NCBI GenBank assembly: GCA_910579495.1
Contig: CAJTVD010000018.1
Span: forward strand, 1-57,150
Length of the DNA: 57,150 nucleotides
Reading direction: 5' to 3'
From: an uncultured Lachnospiraceae bacterium
GTDB lineage: Bacteria > Bacillota > Clostridia > Lachnospirales > Lachnospiraceae
Shown here: positions 7,965 through 15,342 of the stretch, piece by piece
How the letters are laid out: the number at the start of each line of letters is the position of its first letter
How positions within the stretch are numbered: position 1 is the first letter of the stretch
Notes under the pieces: generated by a model
Database searches by the model: none
What the model was told of the DNA's origin: nothing
The model's input: only the letters and a program-made list of their open reading frames with translations
Position numbers and translations under genes: made by a program

Positions 7965-8849
7965 ATGGCGAAGAGGAAGTTAAAAAAAAGAAAACATCCG
8001 AAAAAAGTGTATAAAAAACCCAGGGAAAAGCTCAGCCCCAGGGAGTATATGGCACAGCATAAAAGCCTGTTCGTGATTGGGGGGATGCTCATTGCCTTTT
8101 TCACTTCCCTTGCCGCGGCCTGTTTCTATGTGGTTACCAATTATACGGTCTTAACAGTGTATGTGGAAGGGAATATTCATTATACCAATGAAGAGATCAT
8201 TGACATGGTGATGGAAGGGCGTTATGGAAATAATTCCCTTCTTTTATCCTTAAAGTACAGGGACAAGGGAGTGGGGAATATTCCTTTTGTGGAAAAGATG
8301 GACATTTCAGTGATAGACCCCCATACTATCAAGGTGGAGGTCTATGAAAAGGCCCTGGCAGGCTGTGTGGAATATCTGGATAAATACATGTACTTTGACA
8401 AGGATGGGATTATTGTGGAAAGCTCCGACGAGACCACTGTGGGGGTCCCCACGGTGGCTGGGCTTTCCTTCGACCATGTGATTGTTAATGAACCCCTTCC
8501 GGTGGAGGATGCAGGGATATTCAAGTCCATTCTCAGCATCACCCAGCTTGTGAACAAATACAACCTTTCCGCGGACAGGATCTATTTCGGCAGCGATGGT
8601 TCCATCACCCTTTACTTTGGGAAGGTAAGGGCGGCCCTGGGCTCAGAGGGGAACCTGGATGAAAAGATTATGAGGCTGCAATACCTGCTTCCGGACCTTA
8701 CAGGTAAAAGCGGGGTTATCCGGCTGGAGAATTACACGGAGGATACTAAAAACATTACCTTTGAACCGGACCAGGATGAAGGGCTGGTAGATGAAAACAT
8801 AACCACGGAAGGGGATTTGGAGAGCCAGGGTACAGGCCTGGAGGGCTGA
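7965..8849 (+). CDS. divIB: Cell division protein DivIB/FtsQ
   Basis: DivIB/FtsQ is a bitopic divisome protein that links early and late division proteins. The protein (about 294 residues) has a very basic cytoplasmic tail (KRKLKKRKHPKK), one membrane segment (about 35-60 from this start), then a POTRA-like region beginning VLTVYVEGNIHYTNEEI and a beta domain. The acidic C-terminus (DQDEGLVDENITTEGDLES) is variable in the family. The start is uncertain: ATG 7965 or GTG 7950; neither has a clear RBS. It sits between murA and ftsZ. Confidence 0.88.
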   Translation: MAKRKLKKRKHPKKVYKKPREKLSPREYMAQHKSLFVIGGMLIAFFTSLAAACFYVVTNYTVLTVYVEGNIHYTNEEIIDMVMEGRYGNNSLLLSLKYRDKGVGNIPFVEKMDISVIDPHTIKVEVYEKALAGCVEYLDKYMYFDKDGIIVESSDETTVGVPTVAGLSFDHVIVNEPLPVEDAGIFKSILSITQLVNKYNLSADRIYFGSDGSITLYFGKVRAALGSEGNLDEKIMRLQYLLPDLTGKSGVIRLENYTEDTKNITFEPDQDEGLVDENITTEGDLESQGTGLEG

Positions 8850-8906
8850 TGGGCACGGTGCCGGAGAGTATCCTGAAAGATTAAGAGAAAAAACTAAAAT
8901 TTTTAG

Positions 8907-8935
8907 TTGCTAATTCAAAGAAAAAATTATATGAT
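8907..8935 (+). promoter_or_regulatory. Candidate sigma-A promoter for ftsZ
   Basis: TTGCTA (8907-8912) and TATGAT (8930-8935) are separated by exactly 17 bases in an A/T-rich gap between divIB and ftsZ, 75 bases before the ftsZ start. This would give ftsZ its own transcript apart from the dcw operon. Confidence 0.6.
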
Positions 8936-9010
8936 AGTCTTATATGAGTTCAATAGCTGGCATACGATGTGTGACGGTTTGTTGCGTGAAGAATGAAGGA
9001 GGAATTACTC

Positions 9011-10210
9011 TTGCTGGAAATAAAGACGAACGATGCTGAATCCGCTGCGAAAATTATTGTGATCGGCGTAGGCGGTGCAGGCAATAATGCTGTAAATAGA
9101 ATGGTAGATGAAAACATAACCGGCGTTGAGTTTGTCGGTGTCAACACGGATAAGCAGGCGTTGCAGCTATGCAGGGCTCCCAAGCTTTTGCAGATCGGGG
9201 AGAAACTGACCAAGGGATTAGGGGCGGGCGCAAAGCCCGAAATCGGTGAGAAAGCGGCGGAGGAAAGCAGTGAGGAGATTGCTGCGGCAATAAAGGGGGC
9301 GGATATGGTATTCGTAACCTGCGGTATGGGCGGCGGGACAGGTACCGGCGCAGCCCCGGTGGTGGCAAGGCTTGCCAAGGATATGGGGATACTTACAGTA
9401 GGGGTGGTGACCAAGCCTTTCCGCTTTGAGGCAAAGGTGCGTATGGTCAATGCCTTAAACGGCATTGAGAAGATAAAGGATAATGTAGATACGCTGATTG
9501 TCATCCCCAACGACAAGCTGCTTGAAATTGTGGACAGGCGTACTACCATGCCTGACGCCCTTAAGAAAGCAGATGAAGTGCTTCAGCAGGCGGTACAGGG
9601 CATAACAGACCTGATTAATGTTCCGGCAGTAATCAACCTTGACTTTGCAGACGTACAGACAGTCATGAAGGATAAGGGCATCGCCCATATCGGCATTGGC
9701 GCAGGAAAAGGGGACGACAAGGCAAGCGAAGCTGTCAAAATGGCAGTGGAAAGCCCGCTGCTTGAAACCACTATTTCTGGTGCGACCCATGTGATTATTA
9801 ACATATCCGGCGATATCACCCTGGCAGATGCTTCTGATGCGGCCAGCTATGTGCAGGAGCTGGCGGGGGATGATGTGAATATTATCTTCGGTGCCCTGTA
9901 TGACGCAAACCAGTCAGATAGCTGCCGGATTACGGTAATTGCCACAGGGCTGGAGGATGCCACCCTTCCTACCAATAAGCCCATGTCGCCTTATGGGGGG
10001 ACTTTCTCAGGGAAATATATGAAGCCTGTTGCCCCCAGCCTTTCTTCTATCCGGCAGGGCGTAAATGACGGGGTAGGAGGCAATCCCGTAGGGACAGGTA
10101 CGGCACCCATGCCCCACAGGCCGGTCCCGGGGATCAACAGCCCGGGAGATTTGCGCAGCAATGTGGCGGACAAGCCTTTGAAGATACCGGATTTTCTTCA
10201 GAAGAAATAA
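9011..10210 (+). CDS. ftsZ: Cell division GTPase FtsZ
   Basis: FtsZ polymerises with GTP into the ring that organises cytokinesis and the asymmetric sporulation septum. The 399-residue protein has the Rossmann start IGVGGAGNNAVNRM, the tubulin signature GGGTGTG (107-113), the T7-loop region NLDFADVQTVM, a Gly/Pro-rich linker and the C-terminal IPDFLQKK peptide that binds partner proteins. TTG 9011 is preferred because AAGGAGG (8996-9002) sits eight bases before it; the in-frame ATG 8993 has no RBS. No ftsA neighbour is present. Confidence 0.97.
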   Translation: MLEIKTNDAESAAKIIVIGVGGAGNNAVNRMVDENITGVEFVGVNTDKQALQLCRAPKLLQIGEKLTKGLGAGAKPEIGEKAAEESSEEIAAAIKGADMVFVTCGMGGGTGTGAAPVVARLAKDMGILTVGVVTKPFRFEAKVRMVNALNGIEKIKDNVDTLIVIPNDKLLEIVDRRTTMPDALKKADEVLQQAVQGITDLINVPAVINLDFADVQTVMKDKGIAHIGIGAGKGDDKASEAVKMAVESPLLETTISGATHVIINISGDITLADASDAASYVQELAGDDVNIIFGALYDANQSDSCRITVIATGLEDATLPTNKPMSPYGGTFSGKYMKPVAPSLSSIRQGVNDGVGGNPVGTGTAPMPHRPVPGINSPGDLRSNVADKPLKIPDFLQKK

Positions 10211-10246
10211 ATGGGCGGGATAATGGATCATGGTTTGGAATAAAAG

Positions 10247-10272
10247 GGCTGTATACCGGCAGGTGTACAGCC
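10247..10272 (+). terminator. Stem-loop after ftsZ
   Basis: GGCTGTA (10247-10253) pairs with TACAGCC (10266-10272). A T-run is missing (TTAAAT follows), so termination would be weak. Confidence 0.4.
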
Positions 10273-10335
10273 TTAAATAGGATATGGGCTTTTAAATAAC
10301 ACAGCGCCGGATACGGGGCGGAAATGAGGTTAGTT

Positions 10336-11619
10336 ATGGATTGGGCTAAGAAATGCCTGGCATTTATTGATGAAAGCGTGAGCTGCTACCATGCAGTGGA
10401 GAATGTGGCCAAAAGGCTGGAAGGAGAGGGCTTCCTTGCGCTGCGGGAGGGGGAGATCTGGGAGCTTACCCCTGGCGGCAGTTATTATGTGGTCCGGGGG
10501 GATTCCTCCCTGGCGGCATTCCGGATACCGGAGGGAGAATTAAGGGGCTTCCATATCGTTGCCTCCCACAGCGATTCCCCGGCCTTTAAGGTGAAAAACA
10601 ACCCTGAGATGACTGTGGAGGATAAGTATCTGAAGCTGGACACAGAAGGGTATGGCGGCATGATTTATTCCACATGGCTGGACAGGCCCCTTTCTGTGGC
10701 AGGAAGGGTGATATACCAGGAGGACGGGGAATTCGTGTCGGCAAATGTGAATATTGATGAGGATCTTCTGGTCATCCCCAATCTGGCAATCCATATGAAC
10801 AGGGAAGCCAATAAAGGGGTGGAATTGAATTTACAGACAGACCTCCTTCCCCTGATGGGGCTTTGCGGCGGGGAAATGCCGGAGAAAGGGAAAGGCCTGC
10901 TGCGGGAAAAGGCAGCACAGCTTCTGGGGAAGAAAGGGGAGGATATTTTAGGTGAGGATCTGTTTTTATATGTCAGGGAAAAGGGAAAGCTGGGGGGATG
11001 GAACCAGGAGCTGATGATTTCCCCCAGGCTGGACGACCTGGAATGTGCCTACGCCTCCATGGAGGCCATCTCTGGTTCCCGCCCCCAGAACTATTGTAAC
11101 CTCTGCGTGATATTTAACAACGAGGAGGTGGGGAGCCTTACCAGGCAGGGGGCGGCGTCTACCTTCTTAAAGGACACAATGGAAAGGATTGGGGAGAAAC
11201 TGGGAAAAACAGGTGAGGATTATTTAAGGCTTTTGGCGGGCAGCTTCCTGATCTCTGCGGACAATGCCCACGCCTTCCATCCCAACCACCCGGAAAAGGC
11301 AGACCCACAGAACCGCCCGGTGATAAACGGGGGCATTGTGGCCAAGCACCATGGGGGGCAAAAATATACCACTGACGGCTACTCCCTGGCAGTGGTCAGG
11401 GCTCTTTGCAAAGAAGCCGGGGTATCCTGCCAGGATTACCATAACAGGTCTGATATTGCAGGGGGCTCTACCCTTGGGAATATTTCCGCGGGGCAAGTGT
11501 CCATCCCGGCGGCGGATATCGGGCTGGCGCAGCTGGCCATGCACTCTGCCGTGGAAACTGCCGGAAGCAGGGATGTGGGCGATATGGTCAGGGTACTGAT
11601 GAAATTTTATGAAAAATAA
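10336..11619 (+). CDS. M18 family aminopeptidase
   Basis: M18 enzymes are cytoplasmic, di-zinc aminopeptidases (aspartyl aminopeptidase type) that trim peptides from the N-terminus and form large oligomers. The protein (about 427 residues) has the metal and catalytic motifs ASHSDSPAFKVK, YGGMIYSTWLDRPLSVAG, SPRLDDL, NNEEVGS, and DNAHAFHPNHPEK. ATG 10336 is favoured, with GAGG six bases upstream; ATG 10324 is an alternative. It is a single gene between ftsZ and spoIIGA and is followed by a strong terminator. Confidence 0.94.
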   Translation: MDWAKKCLAFIDESVSCYHAVENVAKRLEGEGFLALREGEIWELTPGGSYYVVRGDSSLAAFRIPEGELRGFHIVASHSDSPAFKVKNNPEMTVEDKYLKLDTEGYGGMIYSTWLDRPLSVAGRVIYQEDGEFVSANVNIDEDLLVIPNLAIHMNREANKGVELNLQTDLLPLMGLCGGEMPEKGKGLLREKAAQLLGKKGEDILGEDLFLYVREKGKLGGWNQELMISPRLDDLECAYASMEAISGSRPQNYCNLCVIFNNEEVGSLTRQGAASTFLKDTMERIGEKLGKTGEDYLRLLAGSFLISADNAHAFHPNHPEKADPQNRPVINGGIVAKHHGGQKYTTDGYSLAVVRALCKEAGVSCQDYHNRSDIAGGSTLGNISAGQVSIPAADIGLAQLAMHSAVETAGSRDVGDMVRVLMKFYEK

Positions 11620-11630
11620 CCGGACGGGCA

Positions 11631-11660
11631 AAAGGCTATGCGTTATGCATAGCCTTTTTT
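11631..11660 (+). terminator. Rho-independent terminator after the M18 peptidase
   Basis: AAAGGCTATGC (11631-11641) pairs perfectly with GCATAGCCTTT (11647-11657), followed by a T-run to 11660. Confidence 0.9.
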
Positions 11661-11700
11661 GTCGTTTACTGCGATAAATGAACAGGAACAGGACAACGTT

Positions 11701-11733
11701 TTGACAAATTATGAAGGGATTAATGTTTATAAT
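11701..11733 (+). promoter_or_regulatory. Long-spacer promoter of spoIIGA, Spo0A-type layout
   Basis: A perfect TTGACA (11701-11706) and a perfect TATAAT (11728-11733) are 21 bases apart, too far for sigma-A alone. The B. subtilis spoIIG promoter has the same feature (a 22-base spacer) and needs Spo0A-phosphate bound over the -35 region. TGACAAA at 11702-11708 matches the Spo0A box TGNCGAA at six of seven positions and overlaps the -35. Activation by Spo0A is inferred. Confidence 0.65.
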
Positions 11734-11771
11734 GAACTGGTACGTAAGAAATGGAGGTGAAAAATTGCAAA

Positions 11772-12581
11772 GTGCAATTACAGGGTATCATATATATTGA
11801 CAGCATATTTTTGTTAAATCTGGTGATGGATTTATACCTCCTATCGCTTACCGCCAGGGCGGCCGGAAAGACTGTCTCCTATGCAAGGGTCTTTGCAGGA
11901 AGCGCGGTGGGCGCTTTGGGCTATTGTGCGGTTTTATGCCTGCCGGGAATTCCCTACATAATCAAGGTGATATTTGGAATGATTCCGGTAGGGGGACTGA
12001 TGATAAAAATCGCCTGCCGTGCCAGAGGATGGAGAGAATTGCTTCGTGGGATGGGATACCTCTTTACATTTTCCTTTTTTCTGGGGGGATTCATAATCTT
12101 TCTAAAGGGGAAAATCAGGATACTTACGGAATACGGCGACTCAGCGGCGGCTCTGGCGGGAATGGGTTTTGCAGGCTTCGCCCTTTTGCAAAGCCTCCTT
12201 AAGGCATATCGGAAAAGAAGCAGGAACCATTTCTGCAAGGTACGCCTTTTGGGGGATGGGGGAGCTGTGGCGTTTACGGCGCTTATTGACACAGGGAATG
12301 CCCTGGTGGAACCGGTAAGCCAAAAGCCGGTGGCCATTCTGGAGGCGGAAGGATGGAACAGCCTTAAAATGTGGATGAAACCTGAGAAATTTAAATTGAT
12401 TCCCTATCACAGCATCGGAAAGGACAATGGGATGCTGGAGGGCTATGAGATAGATACCATGCAGGTGGAAGGAAAAGACGGGGAAAAACAGTTTGATAAG
12501 GTGATAGTGGCAGTATTTAGAGGCAAAATATCCGGCAGGGGCGGCTACCAGATGATACTGCCGCCGGAACTGTCGGCATAG
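11772..12581 (+). CDS. spoIIGA: Sporulation sigma-E processing protease SpoIIGA
   Basis: SpoIIGA is the membrane aspartic protease that removes the pro-sequence of sigma-E in the mother cell, after a signal from the forespore. The protein has five membrane segments in its first half (from YIDSIFLLNLVMDLYLLS) and a cytoplasmic protease domain with the catalytic Asp in LIDTGNALVEP (about residue 173). The C-terminal QMILPPEL is also conserved in the family. GTG 11772 follows GGAGGTGA (11753-11760); the in-frame ATG 11751 would leave almost no leader and has no RBS, but cannot be excluded. It lies directly before its substrate gene sigE, and together they form the classical spoIIG operon. Confidence 0.93.
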   Translation: MQLQGIIYIDSIFLLNLVMDLYLLSLTARAAGKTVSYARVFAGSAVGALGYCAVLCLPGIPYIIKVIFGMIPVGGLMIKIACRARGWRELLRGMGYLFTFSFFLGGFIIFLKGKIRILTEYGDSAAALAGMGFAGFALLQSLLKAYRKRSRNHFCKVRLLGDGGAVAFTALIDTGNALVEPVSQKPVAILEAEGWNSLKMWMKPEKFKLIPYHSIGKDNGMLEGYEIDTMQVEGKDGEKQFDKVIVAVFRGKISGRGGYQMILPPELSA

Positions 12582-12591
12582 AAACAAAACA

Positions 12592-12632
12592 GTAACTGCC
12601 CGGGGAGTACCCGGAGGAAACATGGCAGTTAC
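12592..12632 (+). other. Double stem-loop between spoIIGA and sigE
   Basis: GTAACTGCC (12592-12600) pairs with GGCAGTTAC (12624-12632), and within the loop CCGGG (12600-12604) can pair with CCCGG (12610-12614). It ends right at the GGAACTGG box and RBS of sigE, so it could shape the ratio of sigE to spoIIGA translation. No T-run follows. Confidence 0.55.
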
Positions 12633-12649
12633 GGAACTGGAATAGGAGG
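12631..12649 (+). repeat. GGAACTGGAATAGGAGG box, sigE copy
   Basis: The sequence ACGGAACTGGAATAGGAGG ends in the sigE RBS. Other copies with the same GGAACTGGAAT core lie before murD, aroQ, the sigma-like gene at 38421 and pyrI, with a variant (GCGGGACTGGAATAGGAG) before the gene at 22614. Confidence 0.75.
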
Positions 12650-12657
12650 AAGTGGGA

Positions 12658-13401
12658 ATGGTTTTTAAGATAGCGATTCCGGGAAAGCTGCAGTTTAAGC
12701 TTTACCGCAGGGAACCCAATTTTTTTGTCACAAGGCAGGGGGACGTACATTACATAGGAGGTTCGGAGGTACTTCCGCCTCCCCTGGAGATAGAGAAGGA
12801 GAACGAAGTGATAAGTGACCTGGGGACAGAATATGAGGATGAGGCAAAATCGATTTTGATTGAACACAATCTGCGCCTTGTAGTATACATTGCGAAGAAA
12901 TTTGACAATACCGGTGTAGGGGTGGAGGACCTGATTTCCATAGGGACTATCGGCCTGATCAAATCTATCAACACCTTTAAGCCAGACAAAAATATCAAGC
13001 TGGCGACCTATGCCTCCCGGTGCATTGAAAATGAAATCCTCATGTACCTGCGCAGGAATAACAAGACAAAAATGGAAGTTTCCATTGATGAGCCCCTAAA
13101 TGTGGACTGGGACGGAAACGAGCTGCTCCTGTCGGATATTCTTGGCACGGATGAAGACGTGATTTATAAGGATATTGAAAATGAAGTGGAGAGAAAGCTG
13201 CTTTTGAAGGCCATTGATAAACTTTCTGAAAGGGAAAGGACTATCATCAACTTACGGTTTGGCCTTGGCACCCCGGACGGACAGGAGATGACCCAGAAAG
13301 AGGTGGCAGAATTGTTGGGGATTTCACAATCCTATATTTCACGGCTGGAGAAAAAAATCATGAAAAGGCTGAAAAAGGAACTGATACGGGAAAGTTACTA
13401 A
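12658..13401 (+). CDS. sigE: RNA polymerase sporulation sigma factor SigE
   Basis: Sigma-E directs early mother-cell gene expression after it is freed from its pro-sequence by SpoIIGA. The 247-residue protein begins with a hydrophobic and basic pro-region (about 1-30, FKIAIPGKLQFKLYRRE) and then has regions 2 (NLRLVVYIAKKFDNTGVGVEDLISIGTIGLIKSINTF) and 4 (LSERERTIINLRFGL, then QKEVAELLGISQSYISRLEKKI). ATG 12658 has AGGAGG eight bases upstream. A stem-loop and a repeat box precede it, and a bidirectional terminator follows. Confidence 0.97.
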   Translation: MVFKIAIPGKLQFKLYRREPNFFVTRQGDVHYIGGSEVLPPPLEIEKENEVISDLGTEYEDEAKSILIEHNLRLVVYIAKKFDNTGVGVEDLISIGTIGLIKSINTFKPDKNIKLATYASRCIENEILMYLRRNNKTKMEVSIDEPLNVDWDGNELLLSDILGTDEDVIYKDIENEVERKLLLKAIDKLSERERTIINLRFGLGTPDGQEMTQKEVAELLGISQSYISRLEKKIMKRLKKELIRESY

Positions 13402-13405
13402 TAAA

Positions 13406-13443
13406 CAAAGGGCATTTCACCTTGCATAGGTGAGTGCCCTTTG
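13406..13443. terminator. Bidirectional terminator between sigE and ylmC
   Basis: CAAAGGGCATTTCACC (13406-13421) pairs with GGTGAGTGCCCTTTG (13429-13443) with one bulge. It lies between two convergent genes and can serve both. Confidence 0.8.
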
Positions 13444-13493
13444 TCCATGCAGGCAGGACTGGCCGTTGCCTATATTTTGTCCACTGTGGTTTA

Positions 13494-13727
13494 TCAGCAA
13501 CGGATATCAACAATAATGATGTCCGGCCCAATCTGTTTAATATCTTTGTAGGGGATACAGATATCCGGTTCCGTGCACAACAGGTTAAAAAATTTATTCC
13601 CATTAGGAATGAAAACTTTACAGATCTGCCCGCTGCACTGGTCAAATTCCAGGTCGGAAATCCGTCCAAGCTTCCTGCAATCCCGCATATTAATCACATC
13701 TTTACATTTCAGTTCAGAAAAAAGCAT
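13494..13727 (-). CDS. ylmC: YlmC/YmxH family PRC-barrel protein
   Basis: The 77-residue protein is a small PRC-barrel of the YlmC/YmxH sporulation-associated family: it opens FSELKCKDVINMRDCRKLGRISDLEFD and ends with IPYKDIKQIGPDIIIVD. The biochemical role of the family is not known; B. subtilis has ylmC close to sigE-sigG and ymxH elsewhere. The ATG has GGAAAGGTG upstream on the minus strand. It lies between sigE and sigG but in the opposite direction, and a palindromic repeat (13747-13785) sits in its upstream region. Confidence 0.85.
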   Translation of the reverse strand: MLFSELKCKDVINMRDCRKLGRISDLEFDQCSGQICKVFIPNGNKFFNLLCTEPDICIPYKDIKQIGPDIIIVDIRC

Positions 13728-13746
13728 GGGGACACCTTTCCTTTTC

Positions 13747-13785
13747 TTACAATAAGCCGGCTCGCGTAGCGTGACGGCGTTTGTT
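13747..13785. repeat. REP-like palindrome, type A copy 1
   Basis: The unit runs TTACAATAAGCCGGC, then CGCGTAGCG, then ACGGCGTTTGTT. GCCG (13756-13759) pairs with CGGC (13775-13778), with a small inner CGC/GCG stem. It differs by two bases in 39 from the copy at 46151-46189 and lies between ylmC and sigG, which diverge. Confidence 0.75.
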
Positions 13786-13923
13786 GGTATGGTTTATTTT
13801 ATGCCGGAATGCCAAAAGGGTGCAAAAGCATGAATATTTTCCAGCCAATTTGTGAATGATTTCTATTACAAACAATTGCTGTCAAAAGCGGGTTTGGATA
13901 TAGAAGCAGGAGGAAACTAGGAG

Positions 13924-14703
13924 ATGGCGCAGGGAAAGGTTGAAATATGCGGGGTGAATACGGCGAAGCTGCCGCTTTTGAAGGCTGACGAGAAAGAAAA
14001 GCTGTTTGAACAGATAGAGTCGGGGGATAAGGAAGCAAGGCAAAAATATATTGAGGGAAATCTGCGTTTGGTGTTAAGCGTGATTAAACGGTTTTCCTCC
14101 AGCAATGAAAATGTAGATGATTTGTTCCAGATTGGCTGTATCGGGCTCATTAAGGCAATTGATAATTTTGATTCTTCGCTGAATGTGAAGTTCAGTACTT
14201 ATGCAGTCCCCATGATCATTGGGGAAATCCGGCGGTTCCTGCGGGATAACAATACCATCAGGGTAAGCCGTTCCCTAAAGGACACTGCCTATAAGGCTAT
14301 TTATGCAAAGGAAAACCTGCTGAAGCAGAACATGAAGGAGCCAACCATCAATGAGATCGCCTCGGAAATCGGCATTTCCAAGGAAGATATTGTGTATGCC
14401 CTTGACGCAATACAAAATCCGGTGAGCCTGTACGAGCCGATTTTTACAGACGGGGGCGACGCCCTTTATGTGATGGACCAAATCAGTGACAAAAAGAACA
14501 AGGAGGAAAACTGGGTAGAGCACCTATCTTTAAGCGAAGCCATGAAAAAGCTGGAAGAGAGGGAACATGAGATCATCAGCCTGCGTTTTTTTGAGGGGAA
14601 GACACAGATGGAGGTGGCGGAAATGATCGGCATATCCCAGGCACAGGTGTCAAGGCTTGAAAAAAATGCCCTGAAGGTGATGAAGGAATATCTCACCGCG
14701 TAA
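13924..14703 (+). CDS. sigG: RNA polymerase sporulation sigma factor SigG
   Basis: Sigma-G drives late forespore gene expression. The 259-residue protein is typical in length, with the N-terminal VEICGVNTAKLPLL that binds anti-sigma factors, region 2 (NLRLVLSVIKRFSSSNENVDDLFQIGCIGLIKAIDNF, KFSTYAVPMIIGEIRRFLRD), region 3 (EPTINEIASEIGISKEDI) and region 4 (TQMEVAEMIGISQAQVSRLEK). The RBS is AGGAGGAAACTAGGAG before ATG 13924. The upstream gap (13786-13923) holds a TGAATA at 13831-13836, as in sigma-G -35 boxes, but I see no convincing -10. Confidence 0.97.
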   Translation: MAQGKVEICGVNTAKLPLLKADEKEKLFEQIESGDKEARQKYIEGNLRLVLSVIKRFSSSNENVDDLFQIGCIGLIKAIDNFDSSLNVKFSTYAVPMIIGEIRRFLRDNNTIRVSRSLKDTAYKAIYAKENLLKQNMKEPTINEIASEIGISKEDIVYALDAIQNPVSLYEPIFTDGGDALYVMDQISDKKNKEENWVEHLSLSEAMKKLEEREHEIISLRFFEGKTQMEVAEMIGISQAQVSRLEKNALKVMKEYLTA

Positions 14704-14708
14704 ATTTA

Positions 14709-14744
14709 TTGACAATTGTTACAGGCCGGAATATAATTGTAACA
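14709..14744 (+). promoter_or_regulatory. Consensus promoter with paired repeats before nrdR
   Basis: TTGACA (14709-14714) and TATAAT (14732-14737) are 17 bases apart, a perfect sigma-A promoter. AATTGTTACA (14714-14723) and AATTGTAACA (14735-14744) flank the spacer 21 bases apart, two helical turns, and contain TGTTACA/TGTAACA as an inverted pair. A promoter this strong with repeats over both boxes is likely repressed; the repressor is unknown. Confidence 0.75.
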
Positions 14745-14800
14745 CTATCAGAATTGTATACAACAGGGAAAGTTTTTGGCAGATTGCGGGGGGAAAGTAC

Positions 14801-15250
14801 ATGAAATGTCCGTTTTGCGGCCACGATAATACCAGGGTGGTCGATTCAAGGCCAACGGAGGAGAATAATTCTATCAGACGCCGCAGGGCGTGCGATGAGT
14901 GCGGTAAGCGTTTTACCACTTTTGAGACAGTGGAAACCACGCCCCTGATCATTATTAAAAAGGATGATACCAGGGAAACCTTTGACAAATCCAAGATAGA
15001 GGCCGGGGTGCTGCGCGCCTGTTATAAAAGGCCTGTGAGCGCCACCCAGATTAAGAAGCTGGTGGACCAGGTGGAAACGGAAATTTATAACAAGGAAGAG
15101 CGGGAAATCCCCAGCCGTGTGATTGGGGAGCTTGTGATGAATAAGCTGAAGAATCTGGAGGCGGTGGCGTATGTGCGGTTTGCTTCTGTTTACAGGGAAT
15201 TTAAGGACATCAACACCTTTATGGACGAATTGAAAAAGGTGCTGGAATAA
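14801..15250 (+). CDS. nrdR: Transcriptional repressor NrdR
   Basis: NrdR is the ATP/dATP-sensing repressor of ribonucleotide reductase genes. The 149-residue protein has the N-terminal zinc ribbon with Cys3, Cys6, Cys31 and Cys34, the conserved DSRPTEENNSIRRRRACDECGKRFTTFE stretch, and an ATP-cone domain (about 46-136). GGGGGGAAAG precedes the ATG. No nrd genes are in the window. It is followed by its own terminator. Confidence 0.97.
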   Translation: MKCPFCGHDNTRVVDSRPTEENNSIRRRRACDECGKRFTTFETVETTPLIIIKKDDTRETFDKSKIEAGVLRACYKRPVSATQIKKLVDQVETEIYNKEEREIPSRVIGELVMNKLKNLEAVAYVRFASVYREFKDINTFMDELKKVLE

Positions 15251-15263
15251 ACAAATCAATGGG

Positions 15264-15293
15264 AAAACACCTTGCCAAAAAGCAGGGTGTTTT
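15264..15293 (+). terminator. Terminator after nrdR
   Basis: AAAACACCTTGC (15264-15275) pairs with GCAGGGTGTTTT (15282-15293) with one mismatch; the T-run is the stem end. Confidence 0.7.
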
Positions 15294-15342
15294 GTACAAT
15301 ATAGAAAGAATTTTAGTGAAGCGTATATGGAAAGGAGCATCC

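Noticed and set aside
13828..13868. Sigma-F/G promoter before sigG
   Set aside because: A TGAATA or GCATG -35-like box is present, but no matching CATNNTA-type -10 lies at the right distance.
14742..14757. Possible NrdR box in the nrdR leader
   Set aside because: ACACTAT matches the left half of an NrdR box, but the right half does not fit the 16-base palindrome.
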